This document shows, piece after piece, positions 1 to 8,360 of a DNA stretch of 48,781 bases (position 1 is the stretch's first letter; the number at the start of each line of letters is the position of its first letter). The DNA is taken from contig JABMQN010000145.1 in assembly GCA_013203045.1 (NCBI GenBank), positions 1 through 48,781 of the forward strand. The letters run 5' to 3'. The DNA is from Chloroflexota bacterium. Its GTDB lineage: Bacteria; Chloroflexota; Dehalococcoidia; SZUA-161; SpSt-899. The notes under the pieces are model-generated. The model had not been told where the DNA came from, did no database searches, and saw only the letters and a list, made by a program, of their open reading frames with translations. The translations under genes were made by a program, and so were the position numbers.

Positions 1-1919
1 GTTTGATTCTCAGTCAATGCCTGTGTAAATTTCTCAGCTATTACATTCATGCTTTCTGGTAAAACAAATGAGAAATCCATAAAATGCTTCCCTATCACCT
101 CTTCCCTTTCATAACCCCAGATATCCTTTATCCTGTTATTTACATCAATGATTATGCCTGCTTCATCAAGGTAGATGATTTGATCATTGGCATGTTCAAA
201 GATCGTCCTGAATTTCATCTCATTTTCCTGCAATGCCTCTTCTGTACGTTTTCGGTCAGTCACATTCCTGACAATGGCCAGCATGCCTTCTACTTCACCA
301 TCGATTCGTACCGCGCTTACGTTAGCTTCAGCAATGATCACTCTACCATCTTTGTGTATAATCTCCACCTCAGTCAAACCATCAGGTTTGTTCCCCTCAA
401 TCATTCCATCAAAATAAGTTGTGATTTTTGGCAAATATTGGGATACGATATTGTCTATATCTGTGAAATTCTTTCCGATTACTTCTTCAGGTGTATAGCC
501 GTAAAGTTCCTCTACTTTTGAATTTGTGTCCACAATGATGCCGGATTTGTCAATGTATATAATGTGATCATTGGAATGTTCGAAAATGGTTCTAAACCGC
601 TCTTCATTGTCCTTAAGAACCTCCATTGCCTGTCTACGTTCAAGGAACATGCGACCAAATGCAACAGCCAGATCACCAATCTCATCATCGGCTTCAATAG
701 CTATTTCTACCTCGTCGTCTCCCATACGAATTCTCTCTGCAGCATATCTCAGACGGGAGATAGGGCCGGTTATTTTACGGCTTTGCCTAATTGCGATAAA
801 CAATACTACCAGTGTCATAGCAACTGCTATCCCGATGATAGCGATACTGAGCTCTCTTCTGGAGTTATTAAGGTCATCTTTCAAAGCGCCAAAGCTGTTC
901 AGTGAAGCAAATGCAATCTCTTGTGGCTGTTCCACAACCACTCCCCATCCAAACCCATCGAAACCATTTATTGATTCGTAATAACCAGCTTGTGCCGATC
1001 GAGCAAACCCGGCTACAGTTTCATTGGCCAAGTTGTATCCACTGGCACCATCAGAATGGATGGCAAGGTTCACAGCTGTTTCTGTCGAAGCACTTAATTC
1101 AATATCAGGGGTCATGATGCGTTCAGCTTGGTGAAGGCTTGAGGTTTCAGCTAAAAGAAGTTCGTCAGAAGTGAATACTGATATATTTCCTGCTTCAATG
1201 AAATTTGTATTATTTTCTGCCAGTTCCTGTATTGCCGCAATGTCAAGAACAGTTTTAAAGACACCGACAAATTCACCGGTTTTCGGATCTTTAATGCGAA
1301 CAGCGATGTCTACCCCCCAGAATTCTGACGAATCGACATACTTGGAAATGCCAGTGTAAAAACCTTCTTGCCAGGCTGTTTTCCACCAAAGTTCATCCGA
1401 CAGGACAAAATCTGAGCTAATCCCTGTAGATACTGCCCTCAACCCATGAGAATCCGTAACAAGAATCTGTTTAGTATGTTCCTCAAACGCTAGTTGCTTG
1501 TTCAGGTAATCATCCAATATTGAATGTGAATATAGATAAGCGTTCTCTGCCACCGTGATCTCGGCTTGTTCCTTCGACATCTCATGGAGACCCAGCGTTT
1601 CAGATTGTAATCGATAGTATACGGCCGCCTGTAATATCCCTGGATACGAGGTCAATGCAACTGACTGTTCAATGAGATCAAGCATACGTTGATCAATATC
1701 CGCAATGGCCCTTTGAGCGGTTGACACAATATTAGTACTGACTACATTCTTTTCCAGAGTCGAGCGGCTATCTTGAAGACTCTTTTTTGTAGCTTGAACC
1801 GACTGATCTGCGGTGTAATAAGCAAATGAGCCAATAATGATTATTGGCAGCAGACTGATGAGCATCATCTGCCAAGTTATCTTGGCTTCCAGGCTTTTAA
1901 ATAGAGTTCGCTTTTTCAT
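1..1919 (-). CDS. Membrane sensor protein: dCache-like + HAMP + PAS-PAS (3' end cut off)
   Basis: Reading the minus strand from the ATG at 1919 gives 639 codons with no stop, so the gene runs off the left edge. The protein starts MKKRTLF, has a first membrane helix at about residues 17-38, an extracellular region of about 310 residues of dCache type (it ends with a GWGVVVEQP motif typical of that fold), a second helix near 356-378, a HAMP segment (ITGPISRLRYAAERI) and two PAS domains that each begin with a version of ERFRTIFEHSND. The second PAS is incomplete. The output domain, probably a histidine kinase or a GGDEF domain, lies outside the window. It should sense an extracellular small molecule and signal inward. 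No good ribosome binding site is seen at this ATG. Confidence 0.85.
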   Translation of the reverse strand, partial: MKKRTLFKSLEAKITWQMMLISLLPIIIIGSFAYYTADQSVQATKKSLQDSRSTLEKNVVSTNIVSTAQRAIADIDQRMLDLIEQSVALTSYPGILQAAVYYRLQSETLGLHEMSKEQAEITVAENAYLYSHSILDDYLNKQLAFEEHTKQILVTDSHGLRAVSTGISSDFVLSDELWWKTAWQEGFYTGISKYVDSSEFWGVDIAVRIKDPKTGEFVGVFKTVLDIAAIQELAENNTNFIEAGNISVFTSDELLLAETSSLHQAERIMTPDIELSASTETAVNLAIHSDGASGYNLANETVAGFARSAQAGYYESINGFDGFGWGVVVEQPQEIAFASLNSFGALKDDLNNSRRELSIAIIGIAVAMTLVVLFIAIRQSRKITGPISRLRYAAERIRMGDDEVEIAIEADDEIGDLAVAFGRMFLERRQAMEVLKDNEERFRTIFEHSNDHIIYIDKSGIIVDTNSKVEELYGYTPEEVIGKNFTDIDNIVSQYLPKITTYFDGMIEGNKPDGLTEVEIIHKDGRVIIAEANVSAVRIDGEVEGMLAIVRNVTDRKRTEEALQENEMKFRTIFEHANDQIIYLDEAGIIIDVNNRIKDIWGYEREEVIGKHFMDFSFVLPESMNVIAEKFTQALTENQ

Positions 1920-2316
1920 AACAGTGTTAGTGTTTTGGTAACTTCAATGCATTAAGATTTATTCCGAGCATGGTCCCTTAGTGACCTTCTCGGGTTCTAC
2001 ATGAACCATGCGAGATCATGCTCATGTGAATTATTCTGTAAAATTCGTACATGTTTAATATAATTAAGGCGTACCGAACCCCACAGTATATCATGAGACT
2101 ACAATGAACTTTGAATATATTGAAGATGGCCAGCCCTCAATTATCTACAGGACTACCCTACATATCCGGCCGCAAGCACAAATTGCAGTCAAAGAGGTAA
2201 CTTGGAGGAAGACAGCTTCAATATAGACACTGTAATAACCCATTTTACTGCCGAGATTGACACTACTGTGGTATCGCCTTTATCATTAAGACAGTTTGTC
2301 TTATTCAGGAGTTATT
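1920..2316. other. Intergenic region with stacked hairpins between divergent genes
   Basis: No convincing gene is present. Two hairpins follow each other: CCGAG/CTCGG enclosing GGTC/GACC at 1964-1993, then GGTTC/GAACC with loop TACAT at 1993-2007. A weaker dyad ACATGA/TCATGT spans 1999-2027. A TATAAT at 2059-2064 could be a -10 box toward the lipoprotein gene, but no clear -35 lies 16-18 nt upstream. The hairpins could be control sites for either divergent gene. Confidence 0.4.
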
Positions 2317-4575
2317 ATGTTTAAACAAAACAATCTACTGACGGTTATTATTCTTACAGCGCTTGCGTTGGTATTGTTCTCGGGATGTATGGAGGATGAT
2401 AGTACACCAACACCGAGTGAAAATGCACCAGAAGTTGTTGGGTCACCCACCCCATCAGCCACACCGACGCAAACCATCACAGTTACACTCTCATCGACAC
2501 CTACATATTCACCAGAACCTTTGTCAACACCAGAATCAACGCCTACACCAGCACCGTTACCGACTCCTACCATCGAATCCACCCCAACGCCAATGCCTAC
2601 TGTGATACCAGTGCTATCGACTTATGAAGTGCTTGCTCAATTGATTGCTGATACAAACCCAATCCTGCCAGCATCACTCGCCGATATTTATGGGATACTG
2701 CATAAAATAGACACTGCTAAAAGGGAGGACATGCTCACCAGCGAGGAAGTCTACGAATTGGAGGAATCACTTAAGACCAAGTTCAATCAGTGGATCATGA
2801 TTCGGGTCGATAATATATATGTGACAAGTCCAAATTCACTGGGGGATTTTTTGAACAACCATGCAGTGCAGGACACTCGCGAATATGGACGGTTGATAAA
2901 TGAAGAGACTCGGATCTACGAAAAAGATGCTTTGAATAACAAGTATAACCAATGGATCAGGAACCAGCTTAAAGAAATAGACCCGGATAATTCCAATTCG
3001 CTTAGTCAGTTTTATGATATAGAGCTATTCCAGTCAACTGATATATACGATGATCTTGCAATGTCGGTAACGCGCCGATATATTGATGGACAAATGCCTG
3101 ACATGTTCAATGAGTGGGTAAGGAATACCGTGGACGGTATTGACACCAATAGCTCATCCGATTCTCTTGTAGAGTTTATAGGCATCGAGTTAATTCAAGT
3201 AACTGAAATCTATGATAAACTCGTGACTCCGCAGACTCATGTGTATACGGACGGGCAAATAACTATAAAATTCAATAAATGGATTACTAACAAAATTGAT
3301 GACTTGAATCCAGATATTTCAGGCTTTATTGAAGACATCGCGGAAATACTAACAATCAAAGCTACAAGTGAATACCAAGCGCATGCTACTCCACTGACAA
3401 ATGATTACCTTGAACAGCAGTTACCGGTCAAAGTCGGTGAACACATGACAGACCTAGTAAATGGTATTGGTAGCAAAACGTCTACCACTTTCCCGAATAA
3501 ACTATATTCGCTTGTTAGTGTAATGCAGAAGGACATTTACGATGAGCTTTGTCCCGATATAATCAAAGAATATGTGAAAGATCGATTGCGTATAACAATA
3601 GCCGCAGCGGTCGGGTTGGCTCCAAGTGTGGTAGCAACGTTGCCAAATGATGGTGAAATCGATGTCCCTGTAACAAGTGCAATAATGATAACTTTTGATC
3701 AAGCAATGGCACCACAAGCGGTAGAGTCTGCCATTACAATATCTCCAAATATCGAATTCGATGCGACTTGGATCGCTGCCAACTGGATAATACCCGGTTG
3801 GGAACAAGCCGATGGGCATCTTATTGCCTTATTGAAATCTGCGAATGCTCTAGAACCGAGTACTGCATACACAATTGATATTGGCCTTAGGGCTGTTTCC
3901 GTGCAGTCAGTTGCGCCTGATTCAACTCACACCTTTTCATTCACCACCAAAAGTTCTGGTACCCCTCCTCAGATATCGAACATTGTCCCTGTTGATGAAC
4001 AAACAGATGCCCCAATTGGTGGAACGATAAGGGTGGTTTTTGATCAGGAGATGATTGCGGAATCGGTTGAATCGGCGATAAGCATTTCACCAAGGATCGA
4101 TTATGACATTCGCTGGCAAAGTGGGAATACCGTGGCTGTGCTGCAGCCATTAGAATCGCTTGATTTCGATACAAACTATAAGGTGACTATAGGCGCTGAG
4201 GCGATATCAATCAATTCGATACCGTTGGGAGAAGACTATACTTTTATTTTCTTTACTGGAATACATGGAGGACCTCATATTCTCAGTACCATGCCGACCG
4301 ATGGCCAAGTCGGCATTCCTTCGGGTTATCCTATTCAGGTATTCTTCAATCGATCAATGGACCCGGATTCTGTGGAGGATGCACTTTCAGTTACACCAGA
4401 TATAGAGTACAAGACTAAATGGTATGAAGCAGACTTTGTTTTGGAAATTGAACCCCAAGAGCAGTTGGTTCCGAACACGACATATACATTCGAGATAGGT
4501 GGTCAGTCTACTTCGTCACATAGCAGGCCGCTGGGTCAGAGCTATAGGTTTAGTTTCACCACGCTCGATGAGTGA
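2317..4575 (+). CDS. Lipoprotein with five 54-residue repeats and three SbsA/Big_5 Ig-like domains
   Basis: The ATG at 2317 is chosen over an in-frame TTG at 2296 because AGGAG (2307-2311) sits 5 nt before it. The product (752 aa) has a lipoprotein signal (VLFSGC), so it should be exported and anchored by lipid. Residues about 25-105 are a Thr/Pro/Ser linker. A helical region follows with a K/M-F/Y-N-x-W-I/V motif at residues 155, 209, 263 and 318 and a degenerate copy at 372, a period of 54-55 residues. The C-terminal half has three Ig-like domains beginning near 434, 550 and 652, each with a P.DG/E...DVP...I.V.FDQ.M signature of the SbsA/Big_5 family. Function unknown; a surface adhesion or scaffold role is an inference. 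It converges on the permease gene 14 nt downstream. Confidence 0.85.
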   Translation: MFKQNNLLTVIILTALALVLFSGCMEDDSTPTPSENAPEVVGSPTPSATPTQTITVTLSSTPTYSPEPLSTPESTPTPAPLPTPTIESTPTPMPTVIPVLSTYEVLAQLIADTNPILPASLADIYGILHKIDTAKREDMLTSEEVYELEESLKTKFNQWIMIRVDNIYVTSPNSLGDFLNNHAVQDTREYGRLINEETRIYEKDALNNKYNQWIRNQLKEIDPDNSNSLSQFYDIELFQSTDIYDDLAMSVTRRYIDGQMPDMFNEWVRNTVDGIDTNSSSDSLVEFIGIELIQVTEIYDKLVTPQTHVYTDGQITIKFNKWITNKIDDLNPDISGFIEDIAEILTIKATSEYQAHATPLTNDYLEQQLPVKVGEHMTDLVNGIGSKTSTTFPNKLYSLVSVMQKDIYDELCPDIIKEYVKDRLRITIAAAVGLAPSVVATLPNDGEIDVPVTSAIMITFDQAMAPQAVESAITISPNIEFDATWIAANWIIPGWEQADGHLIALLKSANALEPSTAYTIDIGLRAVSVQSVAPDSTHTFSFTTKSSGTPPQISNIVPVDEQTDAPIGGTIRVVFDQEMIAESVESAISISPRIDYDIRWQSGNTVAVLQPLESLDFDTNYKVTIGAEAISINSIPLGEDYTFIFFTGIHGGPHILSTMPTDGQVGIPSGYPIQVFFNRSMDPDSVEDALSVTPDIEYKTKWYEADFVLEIEPQEQLVPNTTYTFEIGGQSTSSHSRPLGQSYRFSFTTLDE

Positions 4576-4589
4576 ACATTGCGTAATTT

Positions 4590-6947
4590 CTAGCTGGCCT
4601 GCTCCTTGGTCACTTGTGCCAGGTTCAGTCGATTAATACTGCGAATACCGGGTACTTGCGATATTAGCATGATCAGTACGACAATGCCTATCGTCATCAC
4701 ATATGTGCGTGGGAAAACAACCAGGTCCATGGAGAACATATCACCCTGAAAAAGGCTGAAGAAATACCACGCGAGCACATATCCCAGAACGATTCCGGGG
4801 ATCAGTGCTACCATGCCCAGGAGCAAGTTTTCGATAGTGATCATGGCCACGATCCTGCCTTTGCTCTCACCCAAGGTGCGCATCGTAGCTATCTCGCGTC
4901 GGCGCTCCAGAATGTTGACTGTAACCGTGGTGAAGACGATGGCCAGCGCCAGGGTAGCACCGAAGAGAAGCATGATATAAAGCATGACCATGCCGCTTTC
5001 CATCATCTTGTCTACACTTTCTTTAGTTTCGGAAGAGAGTTCTACTGATGCTGCCCCTGCCTTGTAGGCTTTGTCTCTTATAATATCTTCATATTCAGGG
5101 TTAACTTCAAGCAGCATTCCGCTTATAACATCCATTCCTGCCATCGATTGTGCGAGTTCCAGACTAACGTATCCGAAGCTGCCCATAGGATCTTTTACAA
5201 ATCCTACAACCTCAAGTTGTTCTGAACCCCAGAGTGTCAGAGTGTCTCCTTTGTCAACATCGAGTGTATCGCTTAGGGCTTCAGTCAGCATGATCCCTTC
5301 GTTACTAACAGCTATCCGTTCACGAGAGGGAGAGTATATCCCCCTCAATTCGGTGTCGGAGGGAAGTGCTACCAGTAGTGTACTATAGCTCTTCTCTCCG
5401 TTTTCGAGTCGAACCGGAATTTCCAGAAGAGGTTCAGCCTTCTCAACTCCATCCCATCCGGCGAATTCATCAACTAGGCTTGCAGGTTGTTCTTCTGAGA
5501 ACTGGACCCGCGCGTCGTATCGCTGTATTTTGTTGAACTGAAAATCAATCAAATCTACCATGGAATCGATCATGATGGCTGAAACCAGAATGAGGCTAAC
5601 TCCAAAGGTTACTCCAATAGCTGTGTAAATACTGCGGCGTCGATTTCGGAAGATGTTGCGCAAGGGGATCTTCCATACGGAAGAGAGTCGGGTCAGAAAG
5701 GGGAACATCTTTTCGATCAATAACTTTCTTCCGGCTGATGGGGTTGGTGTTCGCATCGCCTCAGCCGGTAGTATTCGTGAAGCTGTAAATGCCGGAATGA
5801 TGCCGGAGATTATGCATGGCAGGAGACCCAGTATAATTCCTCCTCCAATGGAAATCCACTGAATTTCCATAGTGGTGTATGGCAGGTTGATCATGCTTGC
5901 ATAGAAGTGTGTAATACCTTCGGAAAGGAAATGGCCGACTATGATTCCGGCAATGGACCCGACGAGTCCGATAAACAGTGCGAAACCGAGATAGTGAACC
6001 ATGACTTGCCTTCGGGAATAACCCGTGGCTCGCATCAGGCCAATTTGTGGTCGTTGGTTATAAACGATTCGTGTGAGAAGGATGTACGTTGCCATTGCCC
6101 CCACGATGATGAACAGGAGCGGGAAAAGTTCGGCCAGAGTTGCAAATTGTTCCAGATCCATTTCCAGACCGGTATAACTGGGCTGGTCCTCCCTGGGAAC
6201 AATGTCCATCACTTGATATTGGTCCAGAATGGTTTCGACTTCGGTGATGATGCTATCATAGTCTGCACCATCTTTAATGAGAAAACAGAACTCATTGACC
6301 GGTCGCTTTAGAAGGGTGATTATATCTTCAGGAACAAAAACAACTCCCCATACTTCGGAAGAGGGCATGAAATTCTGGCGACTCTCTGCAGGGAAAATGT
6401 ATTCCGGACTGGCGACAATCCCGGCGATCCCGAATCCGATATCCTCTTCCTCCAAGGTGAGGTGGACCATCTGTCCGGGTTTCAATTCATGATGATCGGC
6501 AAAGTTCTTCTCTACGAGTAGCGAGAGGCCTTCATTATTTAGGAAGTAATTCCCCTCTTCCACGAGAACATCGTTAACCACATCCGCGCGAGCCGTATCG
6601 GAAGATGGCAAGGATATCACACGAGCAGACACTTTTTTTGTTTGGGTGTCAGGGAGGGTGAGCGCAATATCTTCTGCATTCATCCTGCCAGTGACGGTCT
6701 CGACTCCTTCAATTTTCTCAAGTTCATCTATAGCTTCCAATGCATCCTGAGATACCTTAACAGTGAAATCGGCAAAACGGAGTTTCTCGTAGGAGTAATC
6801 GTATGAATCGTTCAGATTCTGGTAGGCCATAAACATGGCCCCGAAGAATGCCACTGCCAGGAAGATGATGATAGTTACGGCGATGAACAATCCCTTTGAG
6901 GACCAGAGATCCCGAATGAGCTTACGCTCAAGCTTATTCATTTTCAT
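4590..6947 (-). CDS. ABC transporter permease, FtsX/MacB type
   Basis: 785 aa. An N-terminal helix (about residues 17-40) is followed by an extracytoplasmic MacB-like periplasmic core, a first FtsX block at about 265-390, a second core at about 440-620 and a second FtsX block at about 655-775. This duplicated layout is typical of single-gene FtsX-family permeases that work by mechanotransmission or extrude lipids, lipoproteins or peptides. The ATG lies 3 nt after the stop of the ATPase gene, and GAGGTGG in the end of that gene serves as ribosome binding site, so the two are translationally linked. The substrate cannot be read from the sequence. With the upstream TetR gene it looks like a regulated efflux system. 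Confidence 0.93.
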   Translation of the reverse strand: MKMNKLERKLIRDLWSSKGLFIAVTIIIFLAVAFFGAMFMAYQNLNDSYDYSYEKLRFADFTVKVSQDALEAIDELEKIEGVETVTGRMNAEDIALTLPDTQTKKVSARVISLPSSDTARADVVNDVLVEEGNYFLNNEGLSLLVEKNFADHHELKPGQMVHLTLEEEDIGFGIAGIVASPEYIFPAESRQNFMPSSEVWGVVFVPEDIITLLKRPVNEFCFLIKDGADYDSIITEVETILDQYQVMDIVPREDQPSYTGLEMDLEQFATLAELFPLLFIIVGAMATYILLTRIVYNQRPQIGLMRATGYSRRQVMVHYLGFALFIGLVGSIAGIIVGHFLSEGITHFYASMINLPYTTMEIQWISIGGGIILGLLPCIISGIIPAFTASRILPAEAMRTPTPSAGRKLLIEKMFPFLTRLSSVWKIPLRNIFRNRRRSIYTAIGVTFGVSLILVSAIMIDSMVDLIDFQFNKIQRYDARVQFSEEQPASLVDEFAGWDGVEKAEPLLEIPVRLENGEKSYSTLLVALPSDTELRGIYSPSRERIAVSNEGIMLTEALSDTLDVDKGDTLTLWGSEQLEVVGFVKDPMGSFGYVSLELAQSMAGMDVISGMLLEVNPEYEDIIRDKAYKAGAASVELSSETKESVDKMMESGMVMLYIMLLFGATLALAIVFTTVTVNILERRREIATMRTLGESKGRIVAMITIENLLLGMVALIPGIVLGYVLAWYFFSLFQGDMFSMDLVVFPRTYVMTIGIVVLIMLISQVPGIRSINRLNLAQVTKEQAS

Positions 6948-6950
6948 CGC

Positions 6951-7664
6951 TTACCACCTCAAGTCCTCGGGGTCAATTGGGGAGGTGTTTTCAGTTATCT
7001 CGACTATCTCACCACTGCGCATGCGGACAACACGATCAGCCATATCGCCGATGGCGGTATTGTGAGTTACGAGTAAAATGGTTTTGTTACCTTCCTGATT
7101 TATTTTGCGCATGGCTGAAAGGATGTGTTTGCCAGTATCGAAATCAAGATCTCCAGTAGGCTCGTCGCACAGGAGCAGCGGAGGGTCCTTCACGATAGCC
7201 CGGGCAATAGCTACTCTCTGTTGTTCGCCCCCGGAGAGCTCACTGGGAAAGTGACCTCCTCTATCCCCAAGCCCAACTATCTGCAAAGTCTCGAGAACAT
7301 TTCTTGAGTCTTTAACGAGCTCAGCGGCGAATTCGATATTCTCTCTGGCCGTCAAAGATGGGATGAGATTAAAGAATTGGAAGACAAAACCAATATGGTC
7401 ACGACGATAGCGAGTGAGACCTTTTTCATCAAGTGCTGTTGTTTCGATGCCGTCTGACATGATTTTCCCGGAAGTGGGGGAATCCATCCCGCCTATCAAA
7501 TTCAACAAGGTAGTTTTACCGGAGCCGCTGGGTCCCAGAATGACGATAAACTCGCCCTTCATGATTTCAAGGGAGACATTATCGAGCGCTTTCACATTTA
7601 TCTGTCCCATTTTATAAATGCGTGAAACATTTTCGAGTTTTAAAAGGACATCGTTTTTAGTCAT
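6951..7664 (-). CDS. ABC transporter ATP-binding protein, LolD/MacB type
   Basis: 237 aa from the ATG at 7664. A longer in-frame start at 7727 is rejected because GGAGAAG sits about 6 nt before 7664 and the ATG overlaps the TetR stop (ATGACTAA, 8 nt overlap). Walker [10 protein letters not shown], signature [15 protein letters not shown] and Walker [13 protein letters not shown] are intact, and the GD after the Walker B Glu is typical of the LolD/FtsE/MacB subfamily. It powers the FtsX-type permease encoded directly downstream. The three genes form one tightly packed operon. Confidence 0.95.
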   Translation of the reverse strand: MTKNDVLLKLENVSRIYKMGQINVKALDNVSLEIMKGEFIVILGPSGSGKTTLLNLIGGMDSPTSGKIMSDGIETTALDEKGLTRYRRDHIGFVFQFFNLIPSLTARENIEFAAELVKDSRNVLETLQIVGLGDRGGHFPSELSGGEQQRVAIARAIVKDPPLLLCDEPTGDLDFDTGKHILSAMRKINQEGNKTILLVTHNTAIGDMADRVVRMRSGEIVEITENTSPIDPEDLRW

Positions 7665-8253
7665 TTTCTCTTCTCCCATACTGTATAAATCTCTCGTCAA
7701 GAATGGCCAGTGTTGCTTCTTTATCAAACATCTCCGGCATCATAACGGCCATTCCCATAAAGGCATCAAGCGTCAGTCCGAAGAACTTGGCAATGTCCTC
7801 GGGGTTTTTCTCCCCGGCCGCTGCAAAAATAGGAGCCACCCGATCAATGAATGGCTTCATCCACTCTGTATATTCGGAGGTGAACATCTCTTTCAACTCC
7901 GGTTGAGCCGCGATCTGCCACCCGAATCGGATGACTTCCGGATTGGATTCAGCGGTATCGAAACAGGCACGTGATAGGGCCCGCAGTTTGTCATGAGGTG
8001 GCAAATCATCCTCCATAACTTGCATAAGCGGTTCGAAAAGTGGTCCGGCAAGATACTCGAAAAGTTGATGGAATATCTCCTGCTTGGATTTGAAGTGCCA
8101 GTACAAGTTGCCTTTGCTGATTTCGGCCTTTTTAGCAATGGAGTCAACACTAACACCGTGATATCCTTTATCTGCGAACAGCTCAGCGGCAGCGTTCAGG
8201 ATTTCTTCCTGACGTACTGTGGGGATGTTTCTTCGCTTGATATTTCTTGCCAT
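7657..8253 (-). CDS. TetR/AcrR family transcriptional regulator
   Basis: 198 aa. The N-terminal helix-turn-helix spans about residues 14-60 (EILNAAAELFADKGY, VSVDSIAKKAEISKGNLYWHF), the standard TetR DNA-binding module, followed by an all-helical ligand domain. It is the first gene of an operon with the ABC ATPase and permease and overlaps the ATPase start by 8 nt. Two operator-like sites lie over its own promoter, so it very probably represses itself and the exporter until an unknown ligand binds. Confidence 0.95.
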   Translation of the reverse strand: MARNIKRRNIPTVRQEEILNAAAELFADKGYHGVSVDSIAKKAEISKGNLYWHFKSKQEIFHQLFEYLAGPLFEPLMQVMEDDLPPHDKLRALSRACFDTAESNPEVIRFGWQIAAQPELKEMFTSEYTEWMKPFIDRVAPIFAAAGEKNPEDIAKFFGLTLDAFMGMAVMMPEMFDKEATLAILDERFIQYGRREND

Positions 8254-8263
8254 AATTTACCTA

Positions 8264-8317
8264 GAACGACCGGTCGGTCAGTATATTTAGTGTAATACAA
8301 GAACGACAGTTCGTCAA
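8264..8317 (-). promoter_or_regulatory. Promoter of the TetR-ABC operon with two overlapping operators
   Basis: On the minus strand a TTGACG -35 (8317-8312) and TACACT -10 (8294-8289) are separated by exactly 17 nt. One operator-like repeat, GAACGACAGTTCGTC on the plus strand (8301-8315), fills the spacer and part of the -35. A second, GAACGACCGGTCGGTC (8264-8279), with the perfect 10-bp palindrome CGACCGGTCG at 8267-8276, lies just past the -10. Both begin GAACGAC and start 37 nt apart. Binding at either would block RNA polymerase. GACCGGTC-type palindromes are common TetR-family operators. Confidence 0.75.
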
Positions 8318-8360
8318 GCGATATGAAAGAAAGGGGCAGGAAGGTGAAAAAAACTATGCC

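Noticed and set aside
2104-2226. 40-aa frame MNFEYIEDGQPS...
   Set aside because: No ribosome binding site and no recognisable sequence; too short to support.
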